From positions 1 to 10,242 of the forward strand of contig JAOABT010000575.1 in the NCBI GenBank assembly GCA_026418215.1: a DNA stretch of 10,242 nucleotides, in the 5' to 3' direction. The translations under genes and the position numbers were made by a program. Below are positions 1 to 6,650 of this stretch, piece after piece (the first letter of the stretch is position 1; each line of letters begins with the position of its first letter). The notes under the pieces were generated by a model. The model was not told the origin of the DNA and made no database searches. It saw nothing but the letters and a program-made list of their open reading frames with translations. The DNA is from Clostridia bacterium (GTDB taxonomy: Bacteria > Bacillota > Clostridia > DSM-8532).

Positions 1-19
1 AGATGTGTATAAGAGACAG
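1..19 (+). other. Tn5/Nextera mosaic-end adapter remnant (left end)
   Basis: The first 19 bases are exactly the Tn5 mosaic end used in Nextera tagmentation libraries. Its reverse complement closes the other end of the contig. It is library-derived and should be trimmed. It is not evidence of a transposon in the genome. Confidence 0.97.
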
Positions 20-125
20 AATAAATCCTATTCAGAAGGCCATAAACATAGAACCTGTATTGTAACCCATTTTGCACCTTGAGAATAGTATATATTGAGT
101 TCAAAAGGCATGGGAGGTATTTAAT

Positions 126-248
126 ATGTTCGGATTAAGAGGATTCGGAGGATGCTTCGGTGAAAATTGCGAAATTCTCATGTTCATTATCCTCTTCCTT
201 CTCCTGTTCTGCAATGGCGGATGTGGTCACGAAAATCGCTGCGACTAA
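126..248 (+). CDS. Small Cys-rich single-helix membrane protein (40 aa), first of a pair
   Basis: A 40-residue peptide of unknown function. It has a short Gly/Phe-rich N-terminus with two cysteines (C10, C15), then a strongly hydrophobic stretch at about residues 17-28 (ILMFIILFLLLF), then a polar tail with Cys at 29, 33 and 39. The ATG follows a strong Shine-Dalgarno site, GGGAGGT at 112-118, seven bases upstream, which supports translation of so short a frame. A second frame with the same plan (Cys-containing head, Phe/Leu/Ile helix, Cys/Asp tail) begins 43 bases downstream, so the two look like diverged duplicates in one transcript. Tiny proteins of this general type are common and unnamed in Clostridia, and some small Gly-rich helical peptides in Firmicutes (YjcZ type) are linked to spores. 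That link is only a guess here. I see no convincing sigma-A or sporulation promoter upstream. Confidence 0.75.
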   Translation: MFGLRGFGGCFGENCEILMFIILFLLLFCNGGCGHENRCD

Positions 249-277
249 TTTGAGGGTGATTTAACCTGATTTCCCGG

Positions 278-286
278 AAGGAGGTG
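278..286 (+). promoter_or_regulatory. Near-perfect ribosome binding site for the second micro-protein
   Basis: AAGGAGGTG lies five bases before the ATG at 292. It is a nine-base match to the 16S anti-Shine-Dalgarno sequence and is the main reason to believe the 32-residue frame is a real gene. Confidence 0.8.
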
Positions 287-291
287 CCGTT

Positions 292-390
292 ATGAGGGGC
301 AGAAATGAATGCGACTGCACAATTTTATTCTTCATTCTCATTTTCCTCTGCTTGTTCTGGTGCAAAGACGACGGCTGCTGCAACGACTAA
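292..390 (+). CDS. Small Cys-rich single-helix membrane protein (32 aa), second of a pair
   Basis: A 32-residue peptide of unknown function. Its plan is a charged head with Cys at 7 and 9, a hydrophobic core at about residues 10-23 (TILFFILIFLCLFW), and an acidic, Cys-rich tail with Cys at 24, 29 and 30, ending in CCND. Six of 32 residues are Cys. The core is on the short side for a full transmembrane helix, but membrane insertion is the simplest reading. It follows the 40-residue gene and precedes an intrinsic terminator, so the pair probably forms a two-gene transcript. The Cys density could mean metal binding, disulphide cross-linking (as in spore coats) or lipid modification. The sequence does not decide between them. 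It is too short for family assignment by eye. Confidence 0.75.
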   Translation: MRGRNECDCTILFFILIFLCLFWCKDDGCCND

Positions 391-423
391 TGGAAGCAAA
401 GGGGTTTGAGTACCCAAAAAAAG

Positions 424-460
424 AGCGGGGGCCTAGTCAGCTCCCGCTTTCTTTTGTTTT
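424..460. terminator. Bidirectional intrinsic terminator between converging transcripts
   Basis: A 9-bp stem (424-432 with 440-448, one G-U pair) encloses a 7-base loop. On the plus strand it is followed by a T-rich run (449-460), and on the minus strand by a run of seven T (complement of 416-422). It therefore ends both the micro-protein transcript and the pgsA transcript. The stop codon of pgsA (437-439) lies in the loop, so the last codons of pgsA form one arm of the stem. Confidence 0.88.
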
Positions 461-991
461 CAGTATTGTTTTTCCAACCTGTCTGAAGTAGTTCCTTATG
501 TACATAATCGAGGCAAAGACCGCCATGCCAACGCATACCCAGAGCATGGTATCGGTAATTTGTCTTGCTACTCCGAAAAAGGCCATCATGATCGCAATGA
601 AGAACAGGACCGATGTCAGTTTCCCGAACCATTTACTCGACATATCAACGTTCTTACGCATCAAATAGAGGCCTGAGATAAGGAGAAAAAGCTCTTTAAA
701 CAAGACAAGCCAGGGAATGATTTGAAGGATCCAGTTCCTTTCAGCCAGCATGAAAAGTGCCGTTAGCTGCATCAGCTTGTCTGCAAAGGGATCGGCAATT
801 TTACCGAAGGGTGTGATCAAATTATACCGGCGAGCAATAATACCATCCAAAACGTCGGTTACCTCTGCGGCCAAAAAAACTCCAATGGCTGCATAAATAG
901 AACCGTTTTTCATTAAGATAACAAAAAACGGAACTGCAGCCATTCTTAAAATGGTGAGTATATTGGGAACCTGTTTTAAAATCATCCGCAT
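437..991 (-). CDS. pgsA: CDP-alcohol phosphatidyltransferase, PgsA type (phosphatidylglycerophosphate synthase)
   Basis: Integral membrane enzyme of 184 residues, the usual length for PgsA. It is predicted to transfer the phosphatidyl group from CDP-diacylglycerol to glycerol-3-phosphate, the committed step to phosphatidylglycerol. The family signature D-x2-DG-x2-AR-x8-G-x3-D-x3-D is complete at residues 46-71 (D46, D49, G50, A53, R54, G63, D67, D71). These Asp residues bind the metal and the CDP moiety. Hydrophobic segments flank the motif at about 15-45, 72-110 and 125-165. The start lies three bases after the thioesterase stop and has only a weak Shine-Dalgarno site, so it is probably translated by coupling. 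ATG at 985 (Met3) is an alternative start. Substrate is inferred from the overall match. Other members of the superfamily share the motif, so cardiolipin or inositol-type chemistry cannot be fully excluded. Confidence 0.9.
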   Translation of the reverse strand: MRMILKQVPNILTILRMAAVPFFVILMKNGSIYAAIGVFLAAEVTDVLDGIIARRYNLITPFGKIADPFADKLMQLTALFMLAERNWILQIIPWLVLFKELFLLISGLYLMRKNVDMSSKWFGKLTSVLFFIAIMMAFFGVARQITDTMLWVCVGMAVFASIMYIRNYFRQVGKTILKTKESGS

Positions 992-994
992 AGA

Positions 995-1429
995 CTATGG
1001 TTTCTCATGAGCTGCCGCATGATACATGGGCATGAGCCTTTCATAGAGTTCGGGCTTGTACTTTGAGATATTAACCGGTTTGAGGCTTGTCGCTGTCCAT
1101 GCATGCTCTGTCACACCCGTTGCACATAGGCTGTTTCGTTCTTCGCAATAGACCTCGTAGCCGACAATGAGTCTGGTTTTTGTTCCTTCTATAAGATGCG
1201 TTTTGACAAGGGCGGTCTCGCCATATCGGATGGGAGACTTGTATTCACAGGAAAGCCTCATTAAAGGAAGCATGAGACCCAGGCGTTCAAGTTCATCATA
1301 AGAGATGCCGAAATATTTGATAAAGTCCGTTCTGCCGCATTCAAACCAAACCGGGTAAACCGAATGGTGAACAACCCCCATCTGATCCGTTTCAGCGTAG
1401 CGAACAGGGAAACGTGTCTCAATAATCAT
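995..1429 (-). CDS. Acyl-CoA thioesterase, hotdog fold (YbgC/4HBT family)
   Basis: A 144-residue single-domain hotdog protein predicted to hydrolyse an acyl-CoA or acyl-ACP thioester. The 4-hydroxybenzoyl-CoA thioesterase-type motif is near the N-terminus: RYAETDQMGVVHHSVYPVWFE, with the Asp of ETDQMG in the position of the catalytic aspartate, then the usual Gly, His and Tyr. The later YEVYCEERNSLCATGVTEHAW segment fits the last strands of the fold. I chose ATG at 1429 because TAAGGTG (1442-1436), which includes the pfkA stop, is a well-spaced ribosome binding site six bases upstream. The GTG at 1438, three codons earlier, is itself part of that site. The gene starts 10 bases after pfkA ends and lies directly ahead of pgsA, which suggests coupling and a loose link to lipid metabolism. 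The substrate is unknown. Confidence 0.88.
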   Translation of the reverse strand: MIIETRFPVRYAETDQMGVVHHSVYPVWFECGRTDFIKYFGISYDELERLGLMLPLMRLSCEYKSPIRYGETALVKTHLIEGTKTRLIVGYEVYCEERNSLCATGVTEHAWTATSLKPVNISKYKPELYERLMPMYHAAAHEKP

Positions 1430-1435
1430 GTTTTT

Positions 1436-1442
1436 CACCTTA
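1436..1442 (-). promoter_or_regulatory. Ribosome binding site overlapping the pfkA stop; decides the thioesterase start
   Basis: TAAGGTG, read on the minus strand, contains the pfkA stop codon TAA and pairs with the 16S anti-Shine-Dalgarno sequence. Six bases separate it from ATG at 1429, which makes ATG a better start than the GTG embedded in the site. Confidence 0.6.
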
Positions 1443-2408
1443 CAGTGCCAAAATCTTGCTGAGGTTCACAAGCTCCTCATCAATAGATTTTTTCATGCTA
1501 AGCGCTTCTTCAATATCGATATCCACAAGAGCACCGTTCTGAAGGCCTACAATACGGTTACGCTTTCCTGCCATAAGAAGCTCAACGGCATAAGCTCCCA
1601 TCCGGCTTCCCATGACGCGGTCCCTCAGTGTTGGTGAACCGCCGCGCTGAATATGGCCTAAAATTGTAGCTCTTGTAATGATATCAGTCTTCTCTTCTAT
1701 ACACTTGGCAATTTCAACAGCACCGCCCACGCCCTCGGCCACGATGACAAGATAGTGCTTTTTGCCTCTATTGCGGCCTTCTATGATGGGGAAAATGATA
1801 TCCTTATCGATGTCAAATTCCTTTTCAGGAAGCACAATGGCTTCGGCGCCGCCTGCAATACCGCAGTTCAGTGCAATCCAGCCTGCATGCCTTCCCATAA
1901 CCTCCAGAACACTGCAGCGCTCATGCGAGTAGGAGGTATCCCTTATCTTGTCGATAGCATCAAGTACGGTATTCATGGCTGTATCATAGCCAATGGTATA
2001 CTCGGTGCAACCAATATCGTTATCAATTGTACCCGGAATGCCAATAACATTCATGCCCAGGTGTGAAAAATCACGCGCTCCGCGATAGGAACCGTCGCCG
2101 CCGATAACAATCAGCGCATCGATTCCAAAAATTTTAGACATGGACAGGGCCTTCTGGAGGCCTGCTTCAGTTGTGAATTCCTGAGAACGTGCAGTCTGAA
2201 GAATGGTTCCGCCACGCTGTATGATGTCGCCGACCGAACGGATTTTCATCTCTTCAATATCGCCATGCAAGAGGCCTTCATAGCCTTTATGAATGCCAAG
2301 TACCTTAAAGCCATTATATATACCCATTCTGACGACTGCTCTGACAGCAGCGTTCATACCGGGGGCATCTCCGCCGCTGGTTAATACACCAATTGTTTTA
2401 ACGCTCAT
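1440..2408 (-). CDS. pfkA: ATP-dependent 6-phosphofructokinase
   Basis: Cytoplasmic glycolytic enzyme that phosphorylates fructose 6-phosphate to fructose 1,6-bisphosphate. It has 322 residues, close to the 319-320 of bacterial PfkA. Visible motifs are the nucleotide-binding GVLTSGGDAPGMNA (7-20), GGDGS (103-107), PGTIDND (125-131, with the catalytic Asp), MGRHAG (171-176) and the PFK signature at 246-264 (RATILGHIQRGGSPTLRDR). The Gly residues in GGDGS and PGTIDND mark the ATP-using type; pyrophosphate enzymes have Asp and Lys there. The start at 2408 follows GGGGAGGAG (2421-2413). An upstream in-frame ATG at 2432 would place this ribosome site inside the coding region, so I rejected it. A hairpin 49 bases upstream may separate it from the preceding gene. 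The thioesterase follows 10 bases after its stop. Confidence 0.97.
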   Translation of the reverse strand: MSVKTIGVLTSGGDAPGMNAAVRAVVRMGIYNGFKVLGIHKGYEGLLHGDIEEMKIRSVGDIIQRGGTILQTARSQEFTTEAGLQKALSMSKIFGIDALIVIGGDGSYRGARDFSHLGMNVIGIPGTIDNDIGCTEYTIGYDTAMNTVLDAIDKIRDTSYSHERCSVLEVMGRHAGWIALNCGIAGGAEAIVLPEKEFDIDKDIIFPIIEGRNRGKKHYLVIVAEGVGGAVEIAKCIEEKTDIITRATILGHIQRGGSPTLRDRVMGSRMGAYAVELLMAGKRNRIVGLQNGALVDIDIEEALSMKKSIDEELVNLSKILAL

Positions 2409-2444
2409 AGCGCTCCTCCCCATACAAATCAAACACGCTTTAAA

Positions 2445-2475
2445 CTTTATAAAACACCCGTGTCTTCAACACGGG
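2445..2475 (-). terminator. Intercistronic hairpin, weak terminator or attenuator upstream of pfkA
   Basis: A perfect 7-bp GC-rich stem (CCCGTGT with ACACGGG, 2457-2463 and 2469-2475) with a 5-base loop lies just after the DUF2007-like gene. On the minus strand it is followed by TGTTTTATAAA. The U-tract is short and interrupted, so termination may be partial. It could set different expression for pfkA and the genes upstream, or protect an mRNA end after processing. Confidence 0.55.
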
Positions 2476-2482
2476 CGGTCAC

Positions 2483-2677
2483 TCAAAAACCTTTTTCTAT
2501 AATGATACTGTGGGCCTCTTCAACCTCGGCCTCGGGGACTGAAACCTCGAAATAATCATCAGCCTTTTCTTTCCGGTTGACGGGATTAATTCTTACAAGG
2601 ATGCCGCCCTCTTCGAGGATTGCTTTGAGCTTCTCTGCCATCTCCTTGTTTTGTGCCATGTAAACAACCGTCCACAT
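2483..2677 (-). CDS. DUF2007-like small protein (putative signal-transducing, ferredoxin-like fold)
   Basis: A 64-residue soluble protein without known enzymatic activity. The pattern WTVVYMAQNKEMAEKLKAIL, then a Gly-containing turn with I-L-V-R-I, then a strand FEVSVPEAEVEEAHSIIIEKGF, matches the beta-alpha-beta-beta-alpha arrangement of DUF2007 proteins, in which VPxxxxxxA is the most recognisable part. Clostridial homologues next to dnaE and pfkA are, from memory, often labelled 'glutamate decarboxylase'. Nothing here supports this, since the protein is far too small and has no PLP-binding lysine motif. The start at 2677 is one base after the mtrB stop (TAA-T-ATG), with GGGAGGG (2694-2688) ten bases upstream inside mtrB, so translation is probably coupled to mtrB. 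A longer frame from 2713 would overlap mtrB by 35 bases and is unlikely. Confidence 0.8.
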   Translation of the reverse strand: MWTVVYMAQNKEMAEKLKAILEEGGILVRINPVNRKEKADDYFEVSVPEAEVEEAHSIIIEKGF

Positions 2678-2678
2678 A

Positions 2679-2933
2679 TTACAGATGCCCTCCCTGTTTA
2701 CTTCCGGACTCAATCACACCGTGACTGCAATGCACTTTGGCTTTGCCTCTTATTTTAATCGCCGAGGTCTGCTCGGTGAATTGTGCGATCAGTAGTTCGC
2801 CCTTATCAAGAATTTCTGTATGATGAAGTCTGGTGTCTCTCCCACGGGTAAGACCAATGACATTTACTCCATTTTCCTCTGCTTCGACCACAATGTAGTC
2901 AGCGTAGGCCTTGTCAGATTCATTCTTTTCCAA
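2679..2933 (-). CDS. mtrB: Tryptophan RNA-binding attenuation protein (TRAP)
   Basis: An 84-residue homologue of Bacillus TRAP, the 11-subunit ring that binds tryptophan and then wraps (G/U)AG-repeat RNA to attenuate trp genes. Residues 22-67 are nearly collinear with Bacillus MtrB ([28 protein letters not shown]). The Trp-pocket positions are kept (T29, T34, Q51, T53, S57; B. subtilis T25, T30, Q47, T49, S53). Of the three basic RNA contacts, K56 and R58 are present as K60 and R62, but K37 is replaced by I41. I chose TTG at 2933 because GGGGTGA precedes it and the protein then has family length. The next upstream ATG (3002) lies inside dnaE. It has a likely promoter of its own. In B. subtilis mtrB follows the folate gene mtrA; here it sits between dnaE and pfkA. 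Confidence 0.93.
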   Translation of the reverse strand: MEKNESDKAYADYIVVEAEENGVNVIGLTRGRDTRLHHTEILDKGELLIAQFTEQTSAIKIRGKAKVHCSHGVIESGSKQGGHL

Positions 2934-2937
2934 TGTA

Positions 2938-2944
2938 TCACCCC
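2938..2944 (-). promoter_or_regulatory. Ribosome binding site deciding the TTG start of mtrB
   Basis: GGGGTGA on the minus strand ends four bases before TTG at 2933. No in-frame ATG or GTG is available between the dnaE stop and the conserved TRAP sequence, so this site fixes the start. Confidence 0.6.
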
Positions 2945-2952
2945 AGAAACAT

Positions 2953-2979
2953 ATTATATTATTTTTTAGTAAAGTGCAA
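2953..2979 (-). promoter_or_regulatory. Probable sigma-A promoter for mtrB
   Basis: A perfect -10 hexamer TATAAT (2958-2953) lies in an AT-rich stretch of the dnaE-mtrB gap. TTGCAC (2979-2974) is the nearest -35 candidate; it matches only TTG of the consensus and the spacer is a short 15 bases. Transcription would start near 2946 and give a leader of about 13 bases. The site is just downstream of the dnaE stop at 2986. Confidence 0.55.
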
Positions 2980-2985
2980 GAAAAA

Positions 2986-5900
2986 CTATTGTCCGCTTGC
3001 ATGGGGGCTTTCGGGACTTAATACCTTGACTTTACCCTTGCCCACAAGGCTTTCAAGCTCTCTGATCAAGAGCGGGTGGATTTGCACATTCAGCTTTACA
3101 CCGGGTCGGCTTGAGCTGTCGATATAGACGAGAGCTCTGTCCTGACCCTCGAAATACTTTAAAAGAGCCAGGCCTGCTCTTCGCTTTTCCTCCGGCACCT
3201 CATGATCAAAGAGGACCTTGAGGGTTTGAATACCCGCCGGCTTCCCTTTTGATACTTTGTAATCCGGCTGAGACTCCTTGATGCCACCTGCCGGCTTCAC
3301 GGTATTTCCCAAGACAGGGGTCGGTCCCTTGTCGGCCTTGGAATTTCCCTGTTGCTCTAGAATGGCTTGTCGCTCTTTCGGGCGCTCCAGCTGCCTGATT
3401 TTTTCGGCAAGAATCTTGGGCTGCTCGTCTTCCTTGATACTAATCCGGCCTTCAACAAGGATTTGGCTCTCTGTTGAAAGCAAGCGCGTGTATTGCTCGT
3501 AAATATTAGGGAAGACAATAACCTCTATCAAGCCATAGAGGTCTTCCACCATAACAAAGGCCATCATACGGTTGCTTTTGGTGCTTATGGTCTTTATTTC
3601 GGTTACAATACCCGCAATTTTCACCTGCTGCCCGTCAGCAAGCGTGCTTTCCATGGTCTGGCCTTCTTCAGGAAGCTCGAAATCATAGGAGAATACCGTT
3701 ACCTGCTCCTTAATGATATCCTGGAATTCGTCCAGAGGATGACCTGAAACATAGAGACCCAGCATCTCCTTTTCCATAGCCAGAAGAAGCCTTGAGTCAT
3801 ATTCATTCATCTGCGGCCATTCGATGGTTGCGGTTTCATCCTGCTTACTTGCAACATCGAAAAGCGAAAGCTGCCCTGTCATCAGGCTTCTGCGCTTTTG
3901 AGACACACGTTCGAGGATCTTTTCATAATTGGCAATAAGCCTTGAGCGGTAAATGCCGAAAACATCAAAAGCACCACACTTAATAAGGCTTTCCACTGTA
4001 CGCTTGTTTAATTCCCGTCCCTCCATACGCTCGCAGAAATCGATAAAGCTTTTGAAAGGGCCATGGGCATGGCGTTCCTCAATGAGGGCATGAACAATGG
4101 AACCGCCTACATGCTTAATAGCAAATAATCCGAAACGGATGGCGCCGTTTTTAACGGAAAAGGAGCTTTCGCTTTCATTAATATCGGGAGACAGCACCTT
4201 GATGCCCATTTTTCGGCATTCCAGCACGTATTGACTGACCTTTCCCAGGCTTCCCATGAAACTGTTGATGAGGGCTGCCATGAATGCCAAGGGATAGTGG
4301 TATTTAAGCCAAGCGGTTTGATAACCAACAAAGGCGTATGCAGCTGCGTGGGACTTGTTGAAAGCATAGCTTGCAAAGTCCATCATTTCATCAAAAAGGG
4401 TGTTGGCAGCCTTTTCGCTTACACCGTTTCTTATGGCTCCGGGAATGATGACATTTCCTTTTTCATCGGTACTGCCATAAATAAAGTTTTTTCGCTCGGC
4501 ATCCATGACCTCTTTTTTCTTTTTTGACATGGCACGGCGGACGAGGTCGCTCCGTCCTAAGGAATAACCCGCAAGGTCACGGCATATCTGCATAACCTGT
4601 TCCTGATACACCATACAGCCGTAGGTGACATTCAATATGGGCTCGAGCTGAGGTGTCAGATAAGTAATTAGCTCTGGGTTGTTTTTATTGCGGATGTATC
4701 TTGGAATCTGGTCCATGGGACCGGGTCTGTACAAGGAAATCCCTGCAATGATGTCCTCCAGGGAGCTTGGCTGAAGCTCCTTCATAAACGAGGTCATGCC
4801 CTGGCTTTCAAGCTGGAAGACGCCCGCGGTCTCCCCTTTTCCGATCATTTCGTAAACGGCCTGGTCTTCATAATTAATGTGGTCGATATCAATGGAAACG
4901 CCCGTGTTTTTTCGAATAAGCTCCAGGGCATCCCGAATGACCGTAATGGTTCGAAGCGCAAGAAAGTCCATCTTGAGCATTCCAAGCTCTTCCAGCGTTG
5001 TCATGGGGAACTGGGTGGAAATGAGTTCCTCATTTCGATAAAGGGGAACAAACTGCGTAATGGGCTCACTGGAAATCACCACACCGGCGGCGTGTGTCGA
5101 GGCATGACGAGGCATTCCCTCAAGTGTTTTGGCTGTGTCCAAAAGCTCACGGATTCTAGGCTCTGCGTTGTAAAGAAGCTTAAGCTCCGGGTTCATTTCA
5201 ATGGCATCGACTATGGTAATATGCTTGCCCATCATCATGGGGATGAGCTTAGCCACTTTGTCCACTTCATTATAGGGTATCCCCAGAGCACGCCCGACGT
5301 CGCGTACGGCTGCTCGGGCTGCCATAGTTCCGAAGGTGATGATCTGGGCAACACGGTCCTCGCCATATTTTCTCACAACGTAATCGATGACCTCCTGCCG
5401 TCTCTCATAGCAGAAGTCAATATCGATATCAGGCATGGAAACACGCTCGGGGTTTAAAAAGCGTTCAAAAATAAGGTTGTATTTAATGGGGTCCACATTG
5501 GTGATACCAAGACAATAAGCAGCCATGCTGCCTGCGGCCGAGCCTCTGCCGGGGCCGACCATGATGCCGTTGTCTCGGGCATACTTAATAAAGTCCCAGA
5601 CAATCAGGAAGTAATCAACATACCCCATTTGCCTGATGACTGAAAGCTCGAAGTCCAGGCGTTGAAAGAGCTCCTGATTATTTCCATAGCGTTCATGAAA
5701 ACCCTTGATGCACTGCATTTTGAGGTAGTCAAACGGGGTTGTATCAGCAGGAACATCGAATTTTGGCAGATGCAGATGGCCAAACTCGATCTCGACATTG
5801 CAGGCCTCAGCCACCCTGACGGTGTTTTCCAGTGCTTCGGGGTAGGCTTTGAAATGCTCCCACATCTCCTCCCGGCTCTTTAAGAAAAACTCATCAGTCT

Positions 5901-6615
5901 GGAACTTCAGGCGATCCGCATCATCAATGCTTTTGCCGGTTTGAATACAGATCAGGATTTCCTGTGCCCGTGCATCCTCACGGTTAAGATAGTGGACGTC
6001 ATTTGTTGCGATCAGCGGAATACCGGTTTCGTTTGAGAGCCTAACTAATTGGGCATTGACCTCTTTTTGCTCCGGAATGCTGTTGTATTGTAGCTCAAGG
6101 TAGAAGCTTCCTTCACCCATGATGGACGCAAGCCTTAATGCAAGGCTTTTTGCACCTTCATAATCGCCATTTAAAAGTCTTTGAGGAATATCACCGCCTA
6201 AGCAGGCGCTTAAGGCGATAACGCCTTCATGGTACTGTTCGAGGAGTGTATAGTCAATACGAGGCTTATAATAAAAACCGTCGGTAAAGCCCATTGACAC
6301 GAGCTTCATGAGGTTACGGTACCCGTCATTATTCTTGGCCAGCAGAATTAAATGCCCCTGATCGGCATCCTGCCGCGGGTCCTTGTCCTTATGATTTCTA
6401 GCCGCAGTGTAAACCTCGCAGCCCAAAATAGGCTTGATTCCCTCTTTTTTGCATGCCTTATAGAAATCAATCACGCCGTACATGACACCGTGGTCAGTAA
6501 TGGCAAGACTATGCATATTGAGCTCTTTGGCGCGCTTAATAAGAGGACTGATGCGGCAGGCACCATCCAGCAGGCTGTATTCTGTATGTAAATGTAAGTG
6601 AACAAAATCTTTCAA
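2986..6615 (-). CDS. dnaE: DNA polymerase III subunit alpha (DnaE, C-family polymerase)
   Basis: Replicative polymerase of 1209 residues. Order of parts: PHP domain (about 1-270) with a nearly full metal-site set (H8, H10, H42, E67, H88, C138, D206, H208), suggesting it may still act as a nuclease; polymerase core with [10 protein letters not shown] (354-363) and the catalytic aspartates D396 and D398 in PDIDIDF plus D550 in KMDFLALRT; helix-hairpin-helix region; an OB fold at about 998-1075; a flexible, Lys/Pro/Gly-rich linker (1080-1130); and a small folded tail (1130-1209). It is longer than Bacillus DnaE (about 1115) owing to this tail. There is no inserted 3'-5' exonuclease domain, so this is DnaE and not PolC. 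The start is TTG at 6615, with GAGGT (6626-6622) six bases upstream; the nearby ATG is out of frame. It follows the lipoprotein gene by 31 bases. Confidence 0.97.
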   Translation of the reverse strand: MKDFVHLHLHTEYSLLDGACRISPLIKRAKELNMHSLAITDHGVMYGVIDFYKACKKEGIKPILGCEVYTAARNHKDKDPRQDADQGHLILLAKNNDGYRNLMKLVSMGFTDGFYYKPRIDYTLLEQYHEGVIALSACLGGDIPQRLLNGDYEGAKSLALRLASIMGEGSFYLELQYNSIPEQKEVNAQLVRLSNETGIPLIATNDVHYLNREDARAQEILICIQTGKSIDDADRLKFQTDEFFLKSREEMWEHFKAYPEALENTVRVAEACNVEIEFGHLHLPKFDVPADTTPFDYLKMQCIKGFHERYGNNQELFQRLDFELSVIRQMGYVDYFLIVWDFIKYARDNGIMVGPGRGSAAGSMAAYCLGITNVDPIKYNLIFERFLNPERVSMPDIDIDFCYERRQEVIDYVVRKYGEDRVAQIITFGTMAARAAVRDVGRALGIPYNEVDKVAKLIPMMMGKHITIVDAIEMNPELKLLYNAEPRIRELLDTAKTLEGMPRHASTHAAGVVISSEPITQFVPLYRNEELISTQFPMTTLEELGMLKMDFLALRTITVIRDALELIRKNTGVSIDIDHINYEDQAVYEMIGKGETAGVFQLESQGMTSFMKELQPSSLEDIIAGISLYRPGPMDQIPRYIRNKNNPELITYLTPQLEPILNVTYGCMVYQEQVMQICRDLAGYSLGRSDLVRRAMSKKKKEVMDAERKNFIYGSTDEKGNVIIPGAIRNGVSEKAANTLFDEMMDFASYAFNKSHAAAYAFVGYQTAWLKYHYPLAFMAALINSFMGSLGKVSQYVLECRKMGIKVLSPDINESESSFSVKNGAIRFGLFAIKHVGGSIVHALIEERHAHGPFKSFIDFCERMEGRELNKRTVESLIKCGAFDVFGIYRSRLIANYEKILERVSQKRRSLMTGQLSLFDVASKQDETATIEWPQMNEYDSRLLLAMEKEMLGLYVSGHPLDEFQDIIKEQVTVFSYDFELPEEGQTMESTLADGQQVKIAGIVTEIKTISTKSNRMMAFVMVEDLYGLIEVIVFPNIYEQYTRLLSTESQILVEGRISIKEDEQPKILAEKIRQLERPKERQAILEQQGNSKADKGPTPVLGNTVKPAGGIKESQPDYKVSKGKPAGIQTLKVLFDHEVPEEKRRAGLALLKYFEGQDRALVYIDSSSRPGVKLNVQIHPLLIRELESLVGKGKVKVLSPESPHASGQ

Positions 6616-6621
6616 CGTAAT

Positions 6622-6650
6622 ACCTCATAAAAGAACATTCTTTCTTTTAT
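6622..6650 (-). promoter_or_regulatory. AT-rich hairpin next to the dnaE ribosome binding site
   Basis: A perfect 9-bp stem (6627-6635 with 6642-6650, six-base loop) spans the lipoprotein stop and ends directly beside GAGGT, the dnaE ribosome binding site. With one G-C pair it would be weak. It may influence dnaE translation or be chance in an AT-rich gap. No T-tract follows, so it is not a terminator. Confidence 0.3.

Noticed and set aside
20..82. Open frames running in from the left edge on the plus strand, ending at TAA 63-65 and TGA 80-82
   Set aside because: Each gives at most 20 residues with no recognisable family, so I cannot tell the tail of a truncated gene from chance.
20..125. 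Sigma-A or sporulation promoter for the micro-protein pair
   Set aside because: TTGTAA, TTGCAC and TATATT-like hexamers are present but none pair at 16-18 bases, and no good SigE/K/F/G match was found.
309..491. 60-codon plus-strand frame overlapping the second micro-protein
   Set aside because: It runs through the terminator and into pgsA in antisense. The frame starting at 292 has the near-perfect ribosome site.
2409..2432. Upstream ATG giving pfkA eight extra residues
   Set aside because: The strong GGGGAGGAG site at 2413-2421 would fall inside the coding region; the family starts at M-x-x-K-x-I-G-V-L-T.
2483..2677. Annotation of the 64-residue protein as glutamate decarboxylase
   Set aside because: Real glutamate decarboxylases are about 450 residues with a PLP lysine; this protein has neither the size nor the motif.
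2934..3002. Longer mtrB starting at ATG 3002 within dnaE
   Set aside because: The extra residues translate the end of dnaE and an AT-rich promoter-like gap, and exceed the family length.
4879..5457. 192-codon open frame antisense to dnaE
   Set aside because: It lies wholly over the conserved polymerase core, has no ribosome site or recognisable domain, and reflects codon structure of the opposite strand.
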